Source of the DNA: Roseburia sp.
GTDB taxonomy: Bacteria > Bacillota > Clostridia > Lachnospirales > Lachnospiraceae
Reading direction: 5' to 3'
Length of the DNA: 54,573 nt
NCBI GenBank assembly: GCA_017549185.1
Contig: JAFYVJ010000052.1
Coordinates: 1 to 54,573 of the forward strand
Part shown: positions 9,344 to 17,986 of the stretch, piece after piece
Layout: each line of letters begins with the position of its first letter
How positions within the stretch are numbered: the stretch's first letter is position 1
Notes under the pieces: model-generated
Told to the model about the DNA's origin: nothing
The model's input: the letters and a program-made list of their open reading frames with translations, nothing else
Database searches by the model: none
Position numbers and translations under genes: made by a program

Positions 9344-9360
9344 GTTCTATCTTCCGATAT
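9332..9360 (+). promoter_or_regulatory. Sigma-D (SigD/FliA-type) promoter for flaG-fliD-fliS
   Basis: CTAAA (9332-9336) and CCGATAT (9354-9360) are exact copies of the Bacillus sigma-D elements, with a 17-bp spacer (15-16 is usual). The promoter lies 67 bp upstream of flaG. Confidence 0.7.
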
Positions 9361-9426
9361 AAATGGTAAGAGTATTAATAGGACTATTTTGGGAGTATAT
9401 CCAAGTAACAAAACACATGGAGGTGT

Positions 9427-9861
9427 ATGAAGATGGCAATAGAAGCTATTAAAGGAGCAGGGATGTCGTTTCAGGGAAGTGCGTCATCAGCAGCAATGAA
9501 AGCAGAAAGCGCACCAAGAGTAGAGAGTGCTTCAAACGTGACAGCATCAGATGCAATCGCACAGAAAACAGTAGAGATTTCTACAAAAGGTGCAGATGCA
9601 GATGGTGGCGGTAATGGTGGAGCTGGTAACCGGCAGATGCCAAGCAATGAACAGATTAAGAGAGCCGTAGAAGAGATTAATAAGAAAGCAAATAACTCAG
9701 AAGCCGTTTTCGGTGTTCATGAAGAGACAAATCGTATCACAATTAAGATTGTTGATAAAGAAAGTAAGGAAGTTATCAAAGAGTTTCCGCCAGAAAAGAC
9801 TTTAGATATGATTGCTAAAGTTTGGGAGATGGCAGGACTCATGGTGGATGAAAAACGTTAA
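9427..9861 (+). CDS. flaG: FlaG family flagellar protein
   Basis: 144 residues. The N-terminal 75 are low complexity (Ala, Ser, Gly, Lys). The C-terminal domain has the FlaG pattern: AVEEINKKANN, then FGVHEETNRITIKIVDKESKEV and EFPPEKTLDMIAKVWEMAG. FlaG proteins influence filament length or cap function and are commonly encoded beside fliD. ATG 9427 has GGAGG 5 bases upstream; ATG 9433 is an alternative. It is first in the sigma-D-driven flaG-fliD-fliS operon, 19 bp before fliD. Confidence 0.9.
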   Translation: MKMAIEAIKGAGMSFQGSASSAAMKAESAPRVESASNVTASDAIAQKTVEISTKGADADGGGNGGAGNRQMPSNEQIKRAVEEINKKANNSEAVFGVHEETNRITIKIVDKESKEVIKEFPPEKTLDMIAKVWEMAGLMVDEKR

Positions 9862-9880
9862 AGAAAGGTAAGGTGAGTAT

Positions 9881-11386
9881 ATGCCTATTCGTATATCAGG
9901 TTTGAATTCCGGCTTGGATACAGAATCCATTATTTCGGCATTAGTATCCAGCTACAATTATAAAACTCAGAAATATGAGAAAGCACAGACCAAATTATCT
10001 TGGAAACAAGATGCATGGAAAGAATTGAATACGAAGATTTACAGCTTGTATAATAATGTTGGTAATCTTCGCCTTAACAGTTCTTATAAGTTAAAGACAG
10101 CTACAGTTTCAGACGCGACAAAGGTATCTGTAACAGCAGGTGCGAATTCCATTAACGGTTCCTATAGTGTACAGGTTACGAAGCTGGCGAAGTCCGGTTA
10201 TATGACAGGTGAGGAATTAGGAAATGAGGCAAAAGCATCATCGACGTTAAAAGATTTGGGATATACCGGAGAAAAGGGAGAGATATCGCTTGTTGTTTCA
10301 GGAGAGACAAAAAAGATTTCTGTTTCGGCAGATACAACGATACAGGATGTAGTGAATCAGTTAAAAGAAGCAGGCGTAAATGCAAGCTTTGATGCGAAGA
10401 ATAAGCGTATTTTTGTTAGTGCGAAAGCTGCTGGTGAAGCGAATGACTTTGAATTAGTAGGGGCTGATGCAGCAGGAACGGCTATTTTAAATCGTTTAGG
10501 ATTGACAGAAGAAGCGGGTGCTACGCGTGTTGAAGGTTCTAATGCAGAGATTTATGTAAATGGTGCGAAATACACGAATGATACCAATACATTCTCTATT
10601 AACAACATGACATTTACTGCGTCTGCTATTACAGGAGAGGATTATGATCCAACCGAAGCACGGGCGGTAAATGTAATCGTTAATACCGATACGCAGGCGA
10701 TTTATGATAAGGTGAAAGATTTCCTTTCACAGTACAATTCGATTATTAATGAGATGACTTCATTGTATAATGCAGAGTCAGCTAAGGGATATGAACCATT
10801 AACCAGCGATGAGAAAGATGCTATGTCCGAGACAGAAGTAGAGAAGTGGGAAGCTAAGATTAAAGCATCCATTCTTAGACGTGATGATACCCTTTCTAGT
10901 ATTATCAGTACTATGACTAGTGCAATGTCTAAGTCTGTAAACGTGAACGGTGAGAATTTACACCTTTCGGATTTTGGTATTCAGACATTGGGATTTTTGA
11001 ATGCACCGAAGAATGAGCATAATGCATATCATATTGATGGTGATGAGGATGATGCCAATACATCAGGTAAGACAGATAAGCTGATGGCTGCCATTGCAGA
11101 AGATCCGGACAAAGTGATAGACTTTATGATGGGACTCTCAAAGAATCTTTATGAGGCGGTAGATAAGAAGATGAAATCTACTACATTGAGCAGTTCGTAT
11201 ACGATTTATAACGACAAAGAGATGGCATCTGAATATAGTGATTATACATCTTTAATTACTAAATGGCAGGATCGTTTGACACAACAAGAAGAGTATTATT
11301 ATAAAAAGTTTGCAGCAATGGAAACAGCATTATCTAAGCTAAATAGTCAGACTTCTTCTTTGAGTGGTTTATTTGGTGGTATGTAG
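9881..11386 (+). CDS. fliD: Flagellar filament cap protein FliD (HAP2)
   Basis: 501 residues. The N-terminus IRISGLNSGLDTESIISALV is diagnostic of FliD, which caps the filament and helps flagellin assemble. The N-terminal domain runs to about 105 (SYSVQVTKLAK), with a variable middle and a FliD C-terminal domain ending in coiled-coil segments (KWQDRLTQQEEYYYKKFAAM). There is no signal peptide, as expected for a type III-exported protein. The ATG lies 19 bp after flaG with AAGGTAAGG upstream. FliS follows 67 bp downstream, so this is a classic late flagellar operon. Confidence 0.97.
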   Translation: MPIRISGLNSGLDTESIISALVSSYNYKTQKYEKAQTKLSWKQDAWKELNTKIYSLYNNVGNLRLNSSYKLKTATVSDATKVSVTAGANSINGSYSVQVTKLAKSGYMTGEELGNEAKASSTLKDLGYTGEKGEISLVVSGETKKISVSADTTIQDVVNQLKEAGVNASFDAKNKRIFVSAKAAGEANDFELVGADAAGTAILNRLGLTEEAGATRVEGSNAEIYVNGAKYTNDTNTFSINNMTFTASAITGEDYDPTEARAVNVIVNTDTQAIYDKVKDFLSQYNSIINEMTSLYNAESAKGYEPLTSDEKDAMSETEVEKWEAKIKASILRRDDTLSSIISTMTSAMSKSVNVNGENLHLSDFGIQTLGFLNAPKNEHNAYHIDGDEDDANTSGKTDKLMAAIAEDPDKVIDFMMGLSKNLYEAVDKKMKSTTLSSSYTIYNDKEMASEYSDYTSLITKWQDRLTQQEEYYYKKFAAMETALSKLNSQTSSLSGLFGGM

Positions 11387-11453
11387 TAGAGAGGAAGAAT
11401 AAGATAAGAGCCGGTGCTGAAAAACTGTTACAGGCTCATTTACTGGAGGTTTT

Positions 11454-11843
11454 ATGTTACAGAGGCAAGGGTATGCGGCATATGCGAATAACAAAATTAC
11501 GACTGCCACCCCGGCAGATTTGGTGTTAATGCTGTATGAGGGAGCGATTAAGTTTTGTAATATTGCGATAATGGGAATTGAGCAGAAGGATATTGAGAAG
11601 GCACATAATAATATTATGAAAGTGCAGAAGATTATCCAAGAGTTTCAGATATCTTTAGATTATAAATATGAGACTGCCAAAGACTTTAATGAAGTATATA
11701 ATTATTTGTTACAACGTCTTATGGAAGCGAATATCAAAAAGGATAAAGAAATCTTAGAAGAAGTATTAAAACATCTTCGTACTATGAGAGATACTTGGGT
11801 AGAAGTAATGCGACTGACTAAGAATGGAACAGATGTGAGATAG
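11454..11843 (+). CDS. fliS: Flagellin export chaperone FliS
   Basis: 129 residues, the usual FliS length. The start AYANNKITTATPADLVLMLYEGAIKF is the family signature. The protein is an all-helical cytoplasmic chaperone that binds the flagellin C-terminus and prevents early polymerisation. The start has GGAGGTTTT upstream. It is the last gene of the flaG-fliD-fliS unit, ended by the terminator at 11882-11909. Confidence 0.96.
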   Translation: MLQRQGYAAYANNKITTATPADLVLMLYEGAIKFCNIAIMGIEQKDIEKAHNNIMKVQKIIQEFQISLDYKYETAKDFNEVYNYLLQRLMEANIKKDKEILEEVLKHLRTMRDTWVEVMRLTKNGTDVR

Positions 11844-11881
11844 GAAATCGCGAAAATGCAAGGAAGCATTATTATGAAAAA

Positions 11882-11909
11882 ATGGACCGGTTTCACGGTT
11901 CATTTTTTT
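11882..11909 (+). terminator. Terminator after fliS
   Basis: Stem ATGGACCG / CGGTTCAT (one G-T pair) with loop GTTTCA is followed by seven T. The sugar genes start immediately downstream, so they either read through or use an unrecognised promoter. Confidence 0.75.
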
Positions 11910-11942
11910 GTGGAATAAGGGAAATGATATGTGAGGTATAGT

Positions 11943-12893
11943 ATGTACAATTTTGCAGTAATAGGAGTGGGGGCGTTAGGGAAACGTCACTTAGAATCTA
12001 TTTTAAAGCTTGATTTGCCTTATAAGGTATATGTAATTGACAGAGATGAAAAAGCAGTTGCAGAAGCGGTTGATATGTGTTCTGAAAAAGTAAACGGTGG
12101 TTTGGACGTGACCATTTTGCCGGAAGAGTTAGATGTAGTTATCATTGCTACCAATTCAAATGTCCGTAGACTAGTTTTTGAACAGTTGATCGAGCATAGC
12201 AAGGTGAAGAATATTATTTTTGAAAAAGTTCTCTTCCAGAAAATCGAAGACTACTATGAAGTAGAAAAACGCTTGCAGGAACATGATATAAAGGCGTGGA
12301 TTAACTGCGCGAGACGTGAGCAACCGGCATATTGGGAATTCAAAGAGGTGGTAGACAAGAGTAAATACTTCACATTCCAGTTGGCAGGTGGTCAGTGGGG
12401 ATTGGGATGCAATGCGGTACATATGCTTGACCTGGTGAAATTCTTGAGCGGAGAGCAGGAATGTCGGATTCACAAATTGAATCTGCTTCCGGAAATCGTA
12501 GATAGTAAACGAAGCGGTTATAAAGAAATTTTTGGAACGATATCCGGTGAATGTGGTAAATGTCAGGCATTTTCGATTGCCTGCTATAAGGATAGTACAT
12601 TACCGATACAGATAGAGATTATTGGAGATAATTTCCGTGCACATATCTTAGAAGGTGGTAAGAAAATCACACTGATGCAAGAATCGAATGGTTGGCAGGT
12701 TGAAGAAAGAGAATTTCCGATGCTGTATGTCAGTCAGACGACAGGTAATATCATTAACAGTATACTGACGACGGGTGACTGCAAGTTGCCGAAGTTTGCA
12801 GATTCCATGCAGGCACATTTAGAATTATTACAGCCGTTAATGGAATTTTTTGAAAAACAAGGATTGGAGAAAGGAATATGTCCGATAACGTAA
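11943..12893 (+). CDS. Gfo/Idh/MocA-type oxidoreductase (first copy)
   Basis: Dinucleotide-binding N-terminus NFAVIGVGALGKRHLES, a strand VVIIATNS and IIFEKVLF at the place of the family EKP motif. This indicates an NAD(P)-dependent sugar oxidoreductase of about 316 residues. I prefer ATG 11943 (GAGG 6 bases upstream) over GTG 11931. The substrate is unknown. It overlaps a second, distinct family member by 16 bp and heads the CDP-dideoxysugar block, so it probably acts on a nucleotide sugar for flagellin glycan. The EKP variant (EKV) weakens confidence that it is a standard catalytic enzyme. Confidence 0.75.
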   Translation: MYNFAVIGVGALGKRHLESILKLDLPYKVYVIDRDEKAVAEAVDMCSEKVNGGLDVTILPEELDVVIIATNSNVRRLVFEQLIEHSKVKNIIFEKVLFQKIEDYYEVEKRLQEHDIKAWINCARREQPAYWEFKEVVDKSKYFTFQLAGGQWGLGCNAVHMLDLVKFLSGEQECRIHKLNLLPEIVDSKRSGYKEIFGTISGECGKCQAFSIACYKDSTLPIQIEIIGDNFRAHILEGGKKITLMQESNGWQVEEREFPMLYVSQTTGNIINSILTTGDCKLPKFADSMQAHLELLQPLMEFFEKQGLEKGICPIT

Positions 12894-13834
12894 AAGTATT
12901 AGTAGTAGGTGCCGGTGCGATGGCACAGGAATATTGCAAAGTATTAAAGGCACTCGAATATGAACCGGTAGTAATTGGCAGAGGGGAAGAAAAGGCTGCT
13001 AAGCTGGAAGCAGAGTTTGGAGTGCAGGTTTTAAGAGGCGGAATTGAGAATAATATAGACAATATGCAGGAACTCCCGGAATATGCCATTGTAGCGGTTG
13101 ATGTAGAATATCTTGCACATACCGCAATGATTCTGTTAGAACATGGCGTGAAGAATATTCTGCTTGAGAAACCGGCAGGCATCACACGAGAAGAAGTTGC
13201 CGCAGTGGCGGAATTGAGCAGAGAAAAAGATGCAAAAGTATATGTGGCATATAACAGAAGATTCTATGCATCTGTACAGAAAGCATTGGAGATTATCGAA
13301 GAAGATGGTGGTGTATCGTCTTTTCATTTTGAATTTACTGAGTGGGTGCATGTATTTGAAAAGCTTAATTTCTCAGAAGTGAAAAAACAGGTGATGTTCC
13401 TCGGAAATTCTACTCATGTCATTGATTTGGCATTTTTCTTGGGTGGAGCACCAAAGGAAATGTCTTCCTATGTACAGGGCGAGCTGGCATGGAATAAGGG
13501 AATTAAAAGCTATGCAGGTGCAGGTGTTTCCGAAAAGGGCATACTGTTTACCTATCAGTCCAACTGGTCAGCACCGGGCAGATGGGCAGTAGAGGTACTT
13601 ACTGACCAGCACAGATTGTACTTTAAGCCAATGGAGAAGTTACAGATACAGGAAAAAGGTTCTGTTGCAGTGGGTCCGGTGGAAATCGATGACGAACTGG
13701 ATGTACTTTATAAGCCGGGCTTATATCGTCAGACAGAATCATTCTTAAAAGGCATTGAGGATGGCAAAAAGGTTGCTATTGAAGAACAGTTGGCACACTG
13801 GGAGTTTTTTGAGAAAATAGAAGGTAAATTATAA
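12878..13834 (+). CDS. Gfo/Idh/MocA-type oxidoreductase (second copy)
   Basis: 318 residues with VLVVGAGAMAQEYCK (NAD(P)-binding), NILLEKPAG (canonical EKP) and a C-terminal sheet domain typical of the GFO/IDH/MocA family. The start overlaps the upstream oxidoreductase gene and is preceded by GGAGAAAGGAAT, suggesting coupled translation. It lies 18 bp before rfbF. A nucleotide-sugar dehydrogenase or reductase acting in the adjacent pathway is likely; the substrate cannot be read from the sequence. Confidence 0.8.
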   Translation: MSDNVKVLVVGAGAMAQEYCKVLKALEYEPVVIGRGEEKAAKLEAEFGVQVLRGGIENNIDNMQELPEYAIVAVDVEYLAHTAMILLEHGVKNILLEKPAGITREEVAAVAELSREKDAKVYVAYNRRFYASVQKALEIIEEDGGVSSFHFEFTEWVHVFEKLNFSEVKKQVMFLGNSTHVIDLAFFLGGAPKEMSSYVQGELAWNKGIKSYAGAGVSEKGILFTYQSNWSAPGRWAVEVLTDQHRLYFKPMEKLQIQEKGSVAVGPVEIDDELDVLYKPGLYRQTESFLKGIEDGKKVAIEEQLAHWEFFEKIEGKL

Positions 13835-13852
13835 AGAAAACGAGGGTATTAT

Positions 13853-14629
13853 ATGAAAGTAGTTATCTTAGCAGGTGGATTCGGAACAAGAATTAGTGAA
13901 GAAAGTCATTTGAAACCGAAACCAATGTTGGAAATAGGTGGAAAGCCAATTTTATGGCACATTATGAAAGAATATTCTTATTATGGATTTAATGAATTTG
14001 TTATTTGCTGTGGATATAAGCAACATGTGATCAAAGAGTGGTTTGCGGATTATTATCTTCATAATAGTGATGTGACATTCGATTTTAGCAATAACAATGA
14101 GATGACAGTACATAATAATGTGGCGGAACCGTGGAAAGTTACACTTGTAGATACCGGTTTGAACACGATGACTGGAGGGCGTGTGAAGCGAGTACAAAAA
14201 TACATTGGCGATGAGACATTTATGCTGACTTATGGAGATGGTGTGAGCGATGTAAATATCGCAGAGTTAGTAGCGTTCCACAAATCCCATGGTAAGATTG
14301 CTACAATTACAGCAGCAAATGTAGAACAGCGCTTTGGTGTATTAGATATTCAACAAGATGGAACAATCGAAGCGTTTCGTGAGAAAAGCGTGGATGACGG
14401 CGTTAAAATCAATGCAGGCTACATGGTTTTAGAACCACAGATTTTTGACTATATTGATGGTGATGAAACGATATTCGAAAAGAAACCATTAGAAACGGTG
14501 GCTCATAAGGGCGAGTTAAAGGCGTATGCGTTTGATGGTTTTTGGCAATGCATGGATACCAAACGAGAGATGGATAAGCTGAATGAAATGTGGGATTCAG
14601 GTTGTGCTCCATGGAAAAAATGGGATTAG
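13853..14629 (+). CDS. rfbF: Glucose-1-phosphate cytidylyltransferase
   Basis: 258 residues, the RfbF/DdhA length. The start MKVVILAGGFGTRISEESHL is the nucleotidyltransferase signature, followed by KPKPMLEIGGKPILWHIM and, near the C-terminus, FDGFWQCMDTKREMD. It makes CDP-glucose from CTP and glucose-1-phosphate, the entry step to 3,6-dideoxyhexoses. The presence of rfbH and rfbG within 4 kb supports the assignment. Confidence 0.93.
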   Translation: MKVVILAGGFGTRISEESHLKPKPMLEIGGKPILWHIMKEYSYYGFNEFVICCGYKQHVIKEWFADYYLHNSDVTFDFSNNNEMTVHNNVAEPWKVTLVDTGLNTMTGGRVKRVQKYIGDETFMLTYGDGVSDVNIAELVAFHKSHGKIATITAANVEQRFGVLDIQQDGTIEAFREKSVDDGVKINAGYMVLEPQIFDYIDGDETIFEKKPLETVAHKGELKAYAFDGFWQCMDTKREMDKLNEMWDSGCAPWKKWD

Positions 14630-14644
14630 TAGAGGATTGGCAGT

Positions 14645-15985
14645 ATGTTCGAGAATATGACAGAAGCACAGGCAAAACAACAGATTTTAGATATGGTATT
14701 GGAATATTGTGATACTTATCACAATCAAAAGAAAAGTTTTCAAGAAGGTGATAGAATTCCTTATGCATCCAGAGTATATGACCATGTAGAAATGTGTAAC
14801 TTGGTGGATTCAGCATTGGAATTTTGGTTGACAGCTGGGAGATATACAGAAGAGTTTGAAAGGGTATTTGCAGAGTATTTGGGAGTAAAATACTGCTCCC
14901 TTGTAAACTCTGGCTCGTCTGCCAATTTGAATGCATTCATGGCATTGACTTCACCATTGCTAGGAGAGCGACAGGTAAAGCCAGGAGACGAGATGATTAC
15001 TGTGGCAGCAGGGTTTCCGACAACGGTAACACCGGCTATTCAGTATGGAGTCATCCCGGTATTTGTGGATGTTACTATTCCACAATATAATATTGATGTT
15101 GCTATGTTAGAAGCCGCACTTTCTGAAAAAACGAAAGTAGTAATGATAGCACATACATTGGGAAATCCTTTTGACTTAAAAGCGGTTAAGGAATTTTGTG
15201 ATAATAATAATTTGTGGCTGATTGAGGATAACTGTGATGCACTTGGAAGTAAATACGACTTTGATGGAGAAGAGAAATTTACAGGAACCATAGGGGATAT
15301 TGGTACATCATCTTTTTATCCGCCACATCATATGACTATGGGAGAAGGTGGAGCAGTATATACCAATAATCCGTTGTTGCATAAATGCATTCGTTCTTTC
15401 CGTGATTGGGGAAGAGACTGTGTATGTGCATCAGGACAGGATAATTTGTGTAAACATCGTTTTGATAAACAATACGGGGAATTGCCGTTAGGATATGATC
15501 ATAAATATGTGTATTCTCACTTTGGTTACAATTTGAAAGCTACTGATATGCAGGCAGCAGTGGGATGTGCGCAGATAAAGAAGTTTCCAGGCTTTGTAAA
15601 ACGAAGAAGAGAAAACTTTGAAAGATTAAAAGCAGGACTTGCTGGAACGGAAGATAAGATAATTCTTCCTGTACCATGTGAGAATTCCAAACCTAGTTGG
15701 TTCGGTTTTTTGATTACCTGCAAAGAAGGGACTGATAGAAATAAGGTTGTGCAATATGTGGAAGAACATGGTGTGCAGACCAGAATGCTTTTTGCAGGAA
15801 ATTTGATTAAACATCCGTGCTTTGACCAGATGCGTGCAGAGGGAAAAGGTTATCGAGTGGTAGGAGAACTTACGAATACGGATCGAATTATGAATGACAC
15901 GTTTTGGGTAGGAGTTTATCCGGGAATGACGGATGAAATGATTGATTATATGGCTAAAATTATTAAAGAGGCTATTGGTAAATAA
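14645..15985 (+). CDS. rfbH: CDP-4-keto-6-deoxyglucose-3-dehydrase (E1), RfbH
   Basis: 446-residue PLP-fold (DegT/DnrJ/EryC1-related) enzyme. The usual PLP-binding Lys is replaced by His in FYPPHHMTMGEGGA, which marks the E1 dehydrases that use PMP. The C-x-C-x7-C motif CVCASGQDNLC plus an upstream Cys in DNCDALG fits their [2Fe-2S] site. It removes the C3 hydroxyl of CDP-6-deoxy-4-ketoglucose together with a reductase (E3) that is not in this window. It sits between rfbF and the reductase/rfbG genes. Confidence 0.93.
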   Translation: MFENMTEAQAKQQILDMVLEYCDTYHNQKKSFQEGDRIPYASRVYDHVEMCNLVDSALEFWLTAGRYTEEFERVFAEYLGVKYCSLVNSGSSANLNAFMALTSPLLGERQVKPGDEMITVAAGFPTTVTPAIQYGVIPVFVDVTIPQYNIDVAMLEAALSEKTKVVMIAHTLGNPFDLKAVKEFCDNNNLWLIEDNCDALGSKYDFDGEEKFTGTIGDIGTSSFYPPHHMTMGEGGAVYTNNPLLHKCIRSFRDWGRDCVCASGQDNLCKHRFDKQYGELPLGYDHKYVYSHFGYNLKATDMQAAVGCAQIKKFPGFVKRRRENFERLKAGLAGTEDKIILPVPCENSKPSWFGFLITCKEGTDRNKVVQYVEEHGVQTRMLFAGNLIKHPCFDQMRAEGKGYRVVGELTNTDRIMNDTFWVGVYPGMTDEMIDYMAKIIKEAIGK

Positions 15986-15996
15986 TTGGAGGAATT

Positions 15997-16914
15997 ATGC
16001 GAGCTGTCGTGACGGGTGCAACTGGATTTGTAGGCACATGGTTGGTAAAGGAGTTGCTAAAACAAAATGATGAAGTAACCATAATCGTTCGAGATAAGAA
16101 AAAGGTGCAGACTGAATGGTTAGGAAAAGTAGAAGTTGTGGAGGCATCCTTGGAACAGTTGCAGAATTTGACATCATGTGATTTTGCACAGAAGACAGCA
16201 GATATTTTTTTTCATTTGGCTTGGGCAGGAATGTCGAGAGAGAAACGAGCAAATATTGATTTGCAATTAGGAAATATCAGAACAACTGCCGAGGCAGTAA
16301 AGTTGGCGAAAAAGTTGTGCTGTAAGCGATTTGTATATGCTGGAAGTATTATGGAATATGAGGCGATACAATATGTGACATCTGATGACGGGATGGCAGG
16401 AATGGGAAGCATTTACAGTGTTGCCAAAGTTACCGGAGATTACATTGCCAAGACATTGGCAGTCCAAGAGTGTATGGAATATATAAATGTGATTATTTCT
16501 AATATTTATGGAGCGGGAGAAAAGTCAGAGCGTTTTTTGAATACAACCCTTAGAAAAATGCTTCGTAATGAGGAAATAGCGATGACGCATGGCACACAGT
16601 TATATGATTTTATTTATGTGGCAGATGCAGTAAAAGCAATTCTTTTAGTGGCAAAAGAGGGACGTGCCAATGCCTCTTATTATATTGGAAATGCAGAACA
16701 GCGAATGCTAAGAGACTATGTATTAGAAATGAAATCAGTCTTACATAGTAATTCAGAATTATTATTTGGAGCAATTCCTTTTGCAGGAACGATGTTGACT
16801 TATAAAGAGTTTGATACAAAAAAACTGCAAGAAATGGGTTTTCAGCCGGAGGTGTCGTTTGAAGAAGGAATTATCAGAACCAGAGATTGGATTTTATCAA
16901 ATTTAGAAGGATAG
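15997..16914 (+). CDS. NAD-dependent epimerase/reductase (CDP-abequose/paratose synthase-like)
   Basis: 305-residue extended short-chain dehydrogenase with AVVTGATGFVGTWL at the N-terminus, HLAWAG, a Ser in YAGSIMEYEA and the YSVAK catalytic pair. By position between rfbH and rfbG it most likely reduces the C4 ketone of CDP-3,6-dideoxy-4-ketoglucose to a final sugar, as RfbJ or RfbS do. Sequence alone does not tell abequose from paratose. Start ATG 15997 has TTGGAGGAATT upstream. It is 4 bp from rfbG. Confidence 0.8.
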   Translation: MRAVVTGATGFVGTWLVKELLKQNDEVTIIVRDKKKVQTEWLGKVEVVEASLEQLQNLTSCDFAQKTADIFFHLAWAGMSREKRANIDLQLGNIRTTAEAVKLAKKLCCKRFVYAGSIMEYEAIQYVTSDDGMAGMGSIYSVAKVTGDYIAKTLAVQECMEYINVIISNIYGAGEKSERFLNTTLRKMLRNEEIAMTHGTQLYDFIYVADAVKAILLVAKEGRANASYYIGNAEQRMLRDYVLEMKSVLHSNSELLFGAIPFAGTMLTYKEFDTKKLQEMGFQPEVSFEEGIIRTRDWILSNLEG

Positions 16915-16918
16915 CAGT

Positions 16919-17983
16919 ATGGTAGATTTTAGTTTTTATTGCAATAAAAAGGTATTGGTTACCGGTCATACGGGGTTTAAAGGTGCATGGATGTGTAAAC
17001 TGTTGATTATGGCAGGTGCGGATGTGATAGGTTATGCTTTGGAAAGCCCTACAGAACCAAGCCTTTTTCATATGTGCAAAATAGCGGAGGGTATGAATTC
17101 CATAATTGGAGATATCAGAGATTTGGAACATTTGCAGAGGGTCTTTGAAGAGGTACAGCCGGAAATTGTAATTCATATGGCGGCACAACCGCTGGTTCGT
17201 GAATCTTATCAGAATCCGGTATACACATATGAGACAAATGTGCTGGGAACAGTGAATATCCTTGAGTGCATTCGATTAAATCCATGTGTGAAGTCCTTTG
17301 TGAATGTAACGACGGATAAGGTCTATTTGAATAAAGAGTGGGAATGGGGATATCGGGAGAATGAAGAATTGAATGGATATGACCCATATTCAAATTCAAA
17401 GTCCTGTTCGGAATTAGTGACAAGCAGTTATTTGAATGCTTTCTTTAGAGAGAAAGCAGTAGCGATTACTACCTGCAGAGCGGGAAATGTGATTGGTGGT
17501 GGTGATTTTGCGACAGACCGTATCTTGCCGGATTGTATTAGGGCAGTAGAAAAGGGCGAAAATATTATTGTGCGAAATCCATTTTCCACCAGACCATACC
17601 AGCATGTATTGGAGCCTGTTGTGGCGTATCTGATGATTGCACAGCGTCAGTACGAGGATAAAAGTCTGGCGGGAAGCTATAATGTGGGACCGGACGAGGC
17701 GGATTGTTGGACGACAGGTAGATTAGTGGACTTGTTCTGTAAGGAATGGGAACGTCAGACGGGCCAGCATGTAGAATGGATAAATCAATACGATGGTGGA
17801 CCACATGAAGCAAACTTTTTAAAATTAGATTGTTCTAAGATAAAGAAGACATTTGGCTGGAAACCGGTGTGGAATGTGGAAATGACTATGGAAAAGATAG
17901 TGGAATGGTCGAAGTGTTACCTTGAGCAGGGGGATGTGCTGCTGTGTATGGAAAAGCAGATTAAAGAATATACGAGGGTATAA
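16919..17983 (+). CDS. rfbG: CDP-glucose 4,6-dehydratase
   Basis: 354 residues. KVLVTGHTGFKGAWMCKLL is the characteristic RfbG start (GHTGFKG rather than GATGFIG). VTTDKVY and YDPYSNSKSCSE carry the catalytic Thr/Asp/Lys and Tyr-x3-Lys, and AGNVIGGGDFATDRILPD is conserved in CDP-glucose dehydratases. It forms CDP-4-keto-6-deoxyglucose, the substrate of rfbH. The pathway order is rfbF, rfbG, rfbH, then the reductase. Confidence 0.94.
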   Translation: MVDFSFYCNKKVLVTGHTGFKGAWMCKLLIMAGADVIGYALESPTEPSLFHMCKIAEGMNSIIGDIRDLEHLQRVFEEVQPEIVIHMAAQPLVRESYQNPVYTYETNVLGTVNILECIRLNPCVKSFVNVTTDKVYLNKEWEWGYRENEELNGYDPYSNSKSCSELVTSSYLNAFFREKAVAITTCRAGNVIGGGDFATDRILPDCIRAVEKGENIIVRNPFSTRPYQHVLEPVVAYLMIAQRQYEDKSLAGSYNVGPDEADCWTTGRLVDLFCKEWERQTGQHVEWINQYDGGPHEANFLKLDCSKIKKTFGWKPVWNVEMTMEKIVEWSKCYLEQGDVLLCMEKQIKEYTRV

Positions 17984-17986
17984 TGT

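Noticed and set aside
14409-14936. Minus-strand ORF of 175 codons opposite rfbF/rfbH
   Set aside because: It lies antisense to two well-recognised genes, has no ribosome site, and its product has no recognisable motif.
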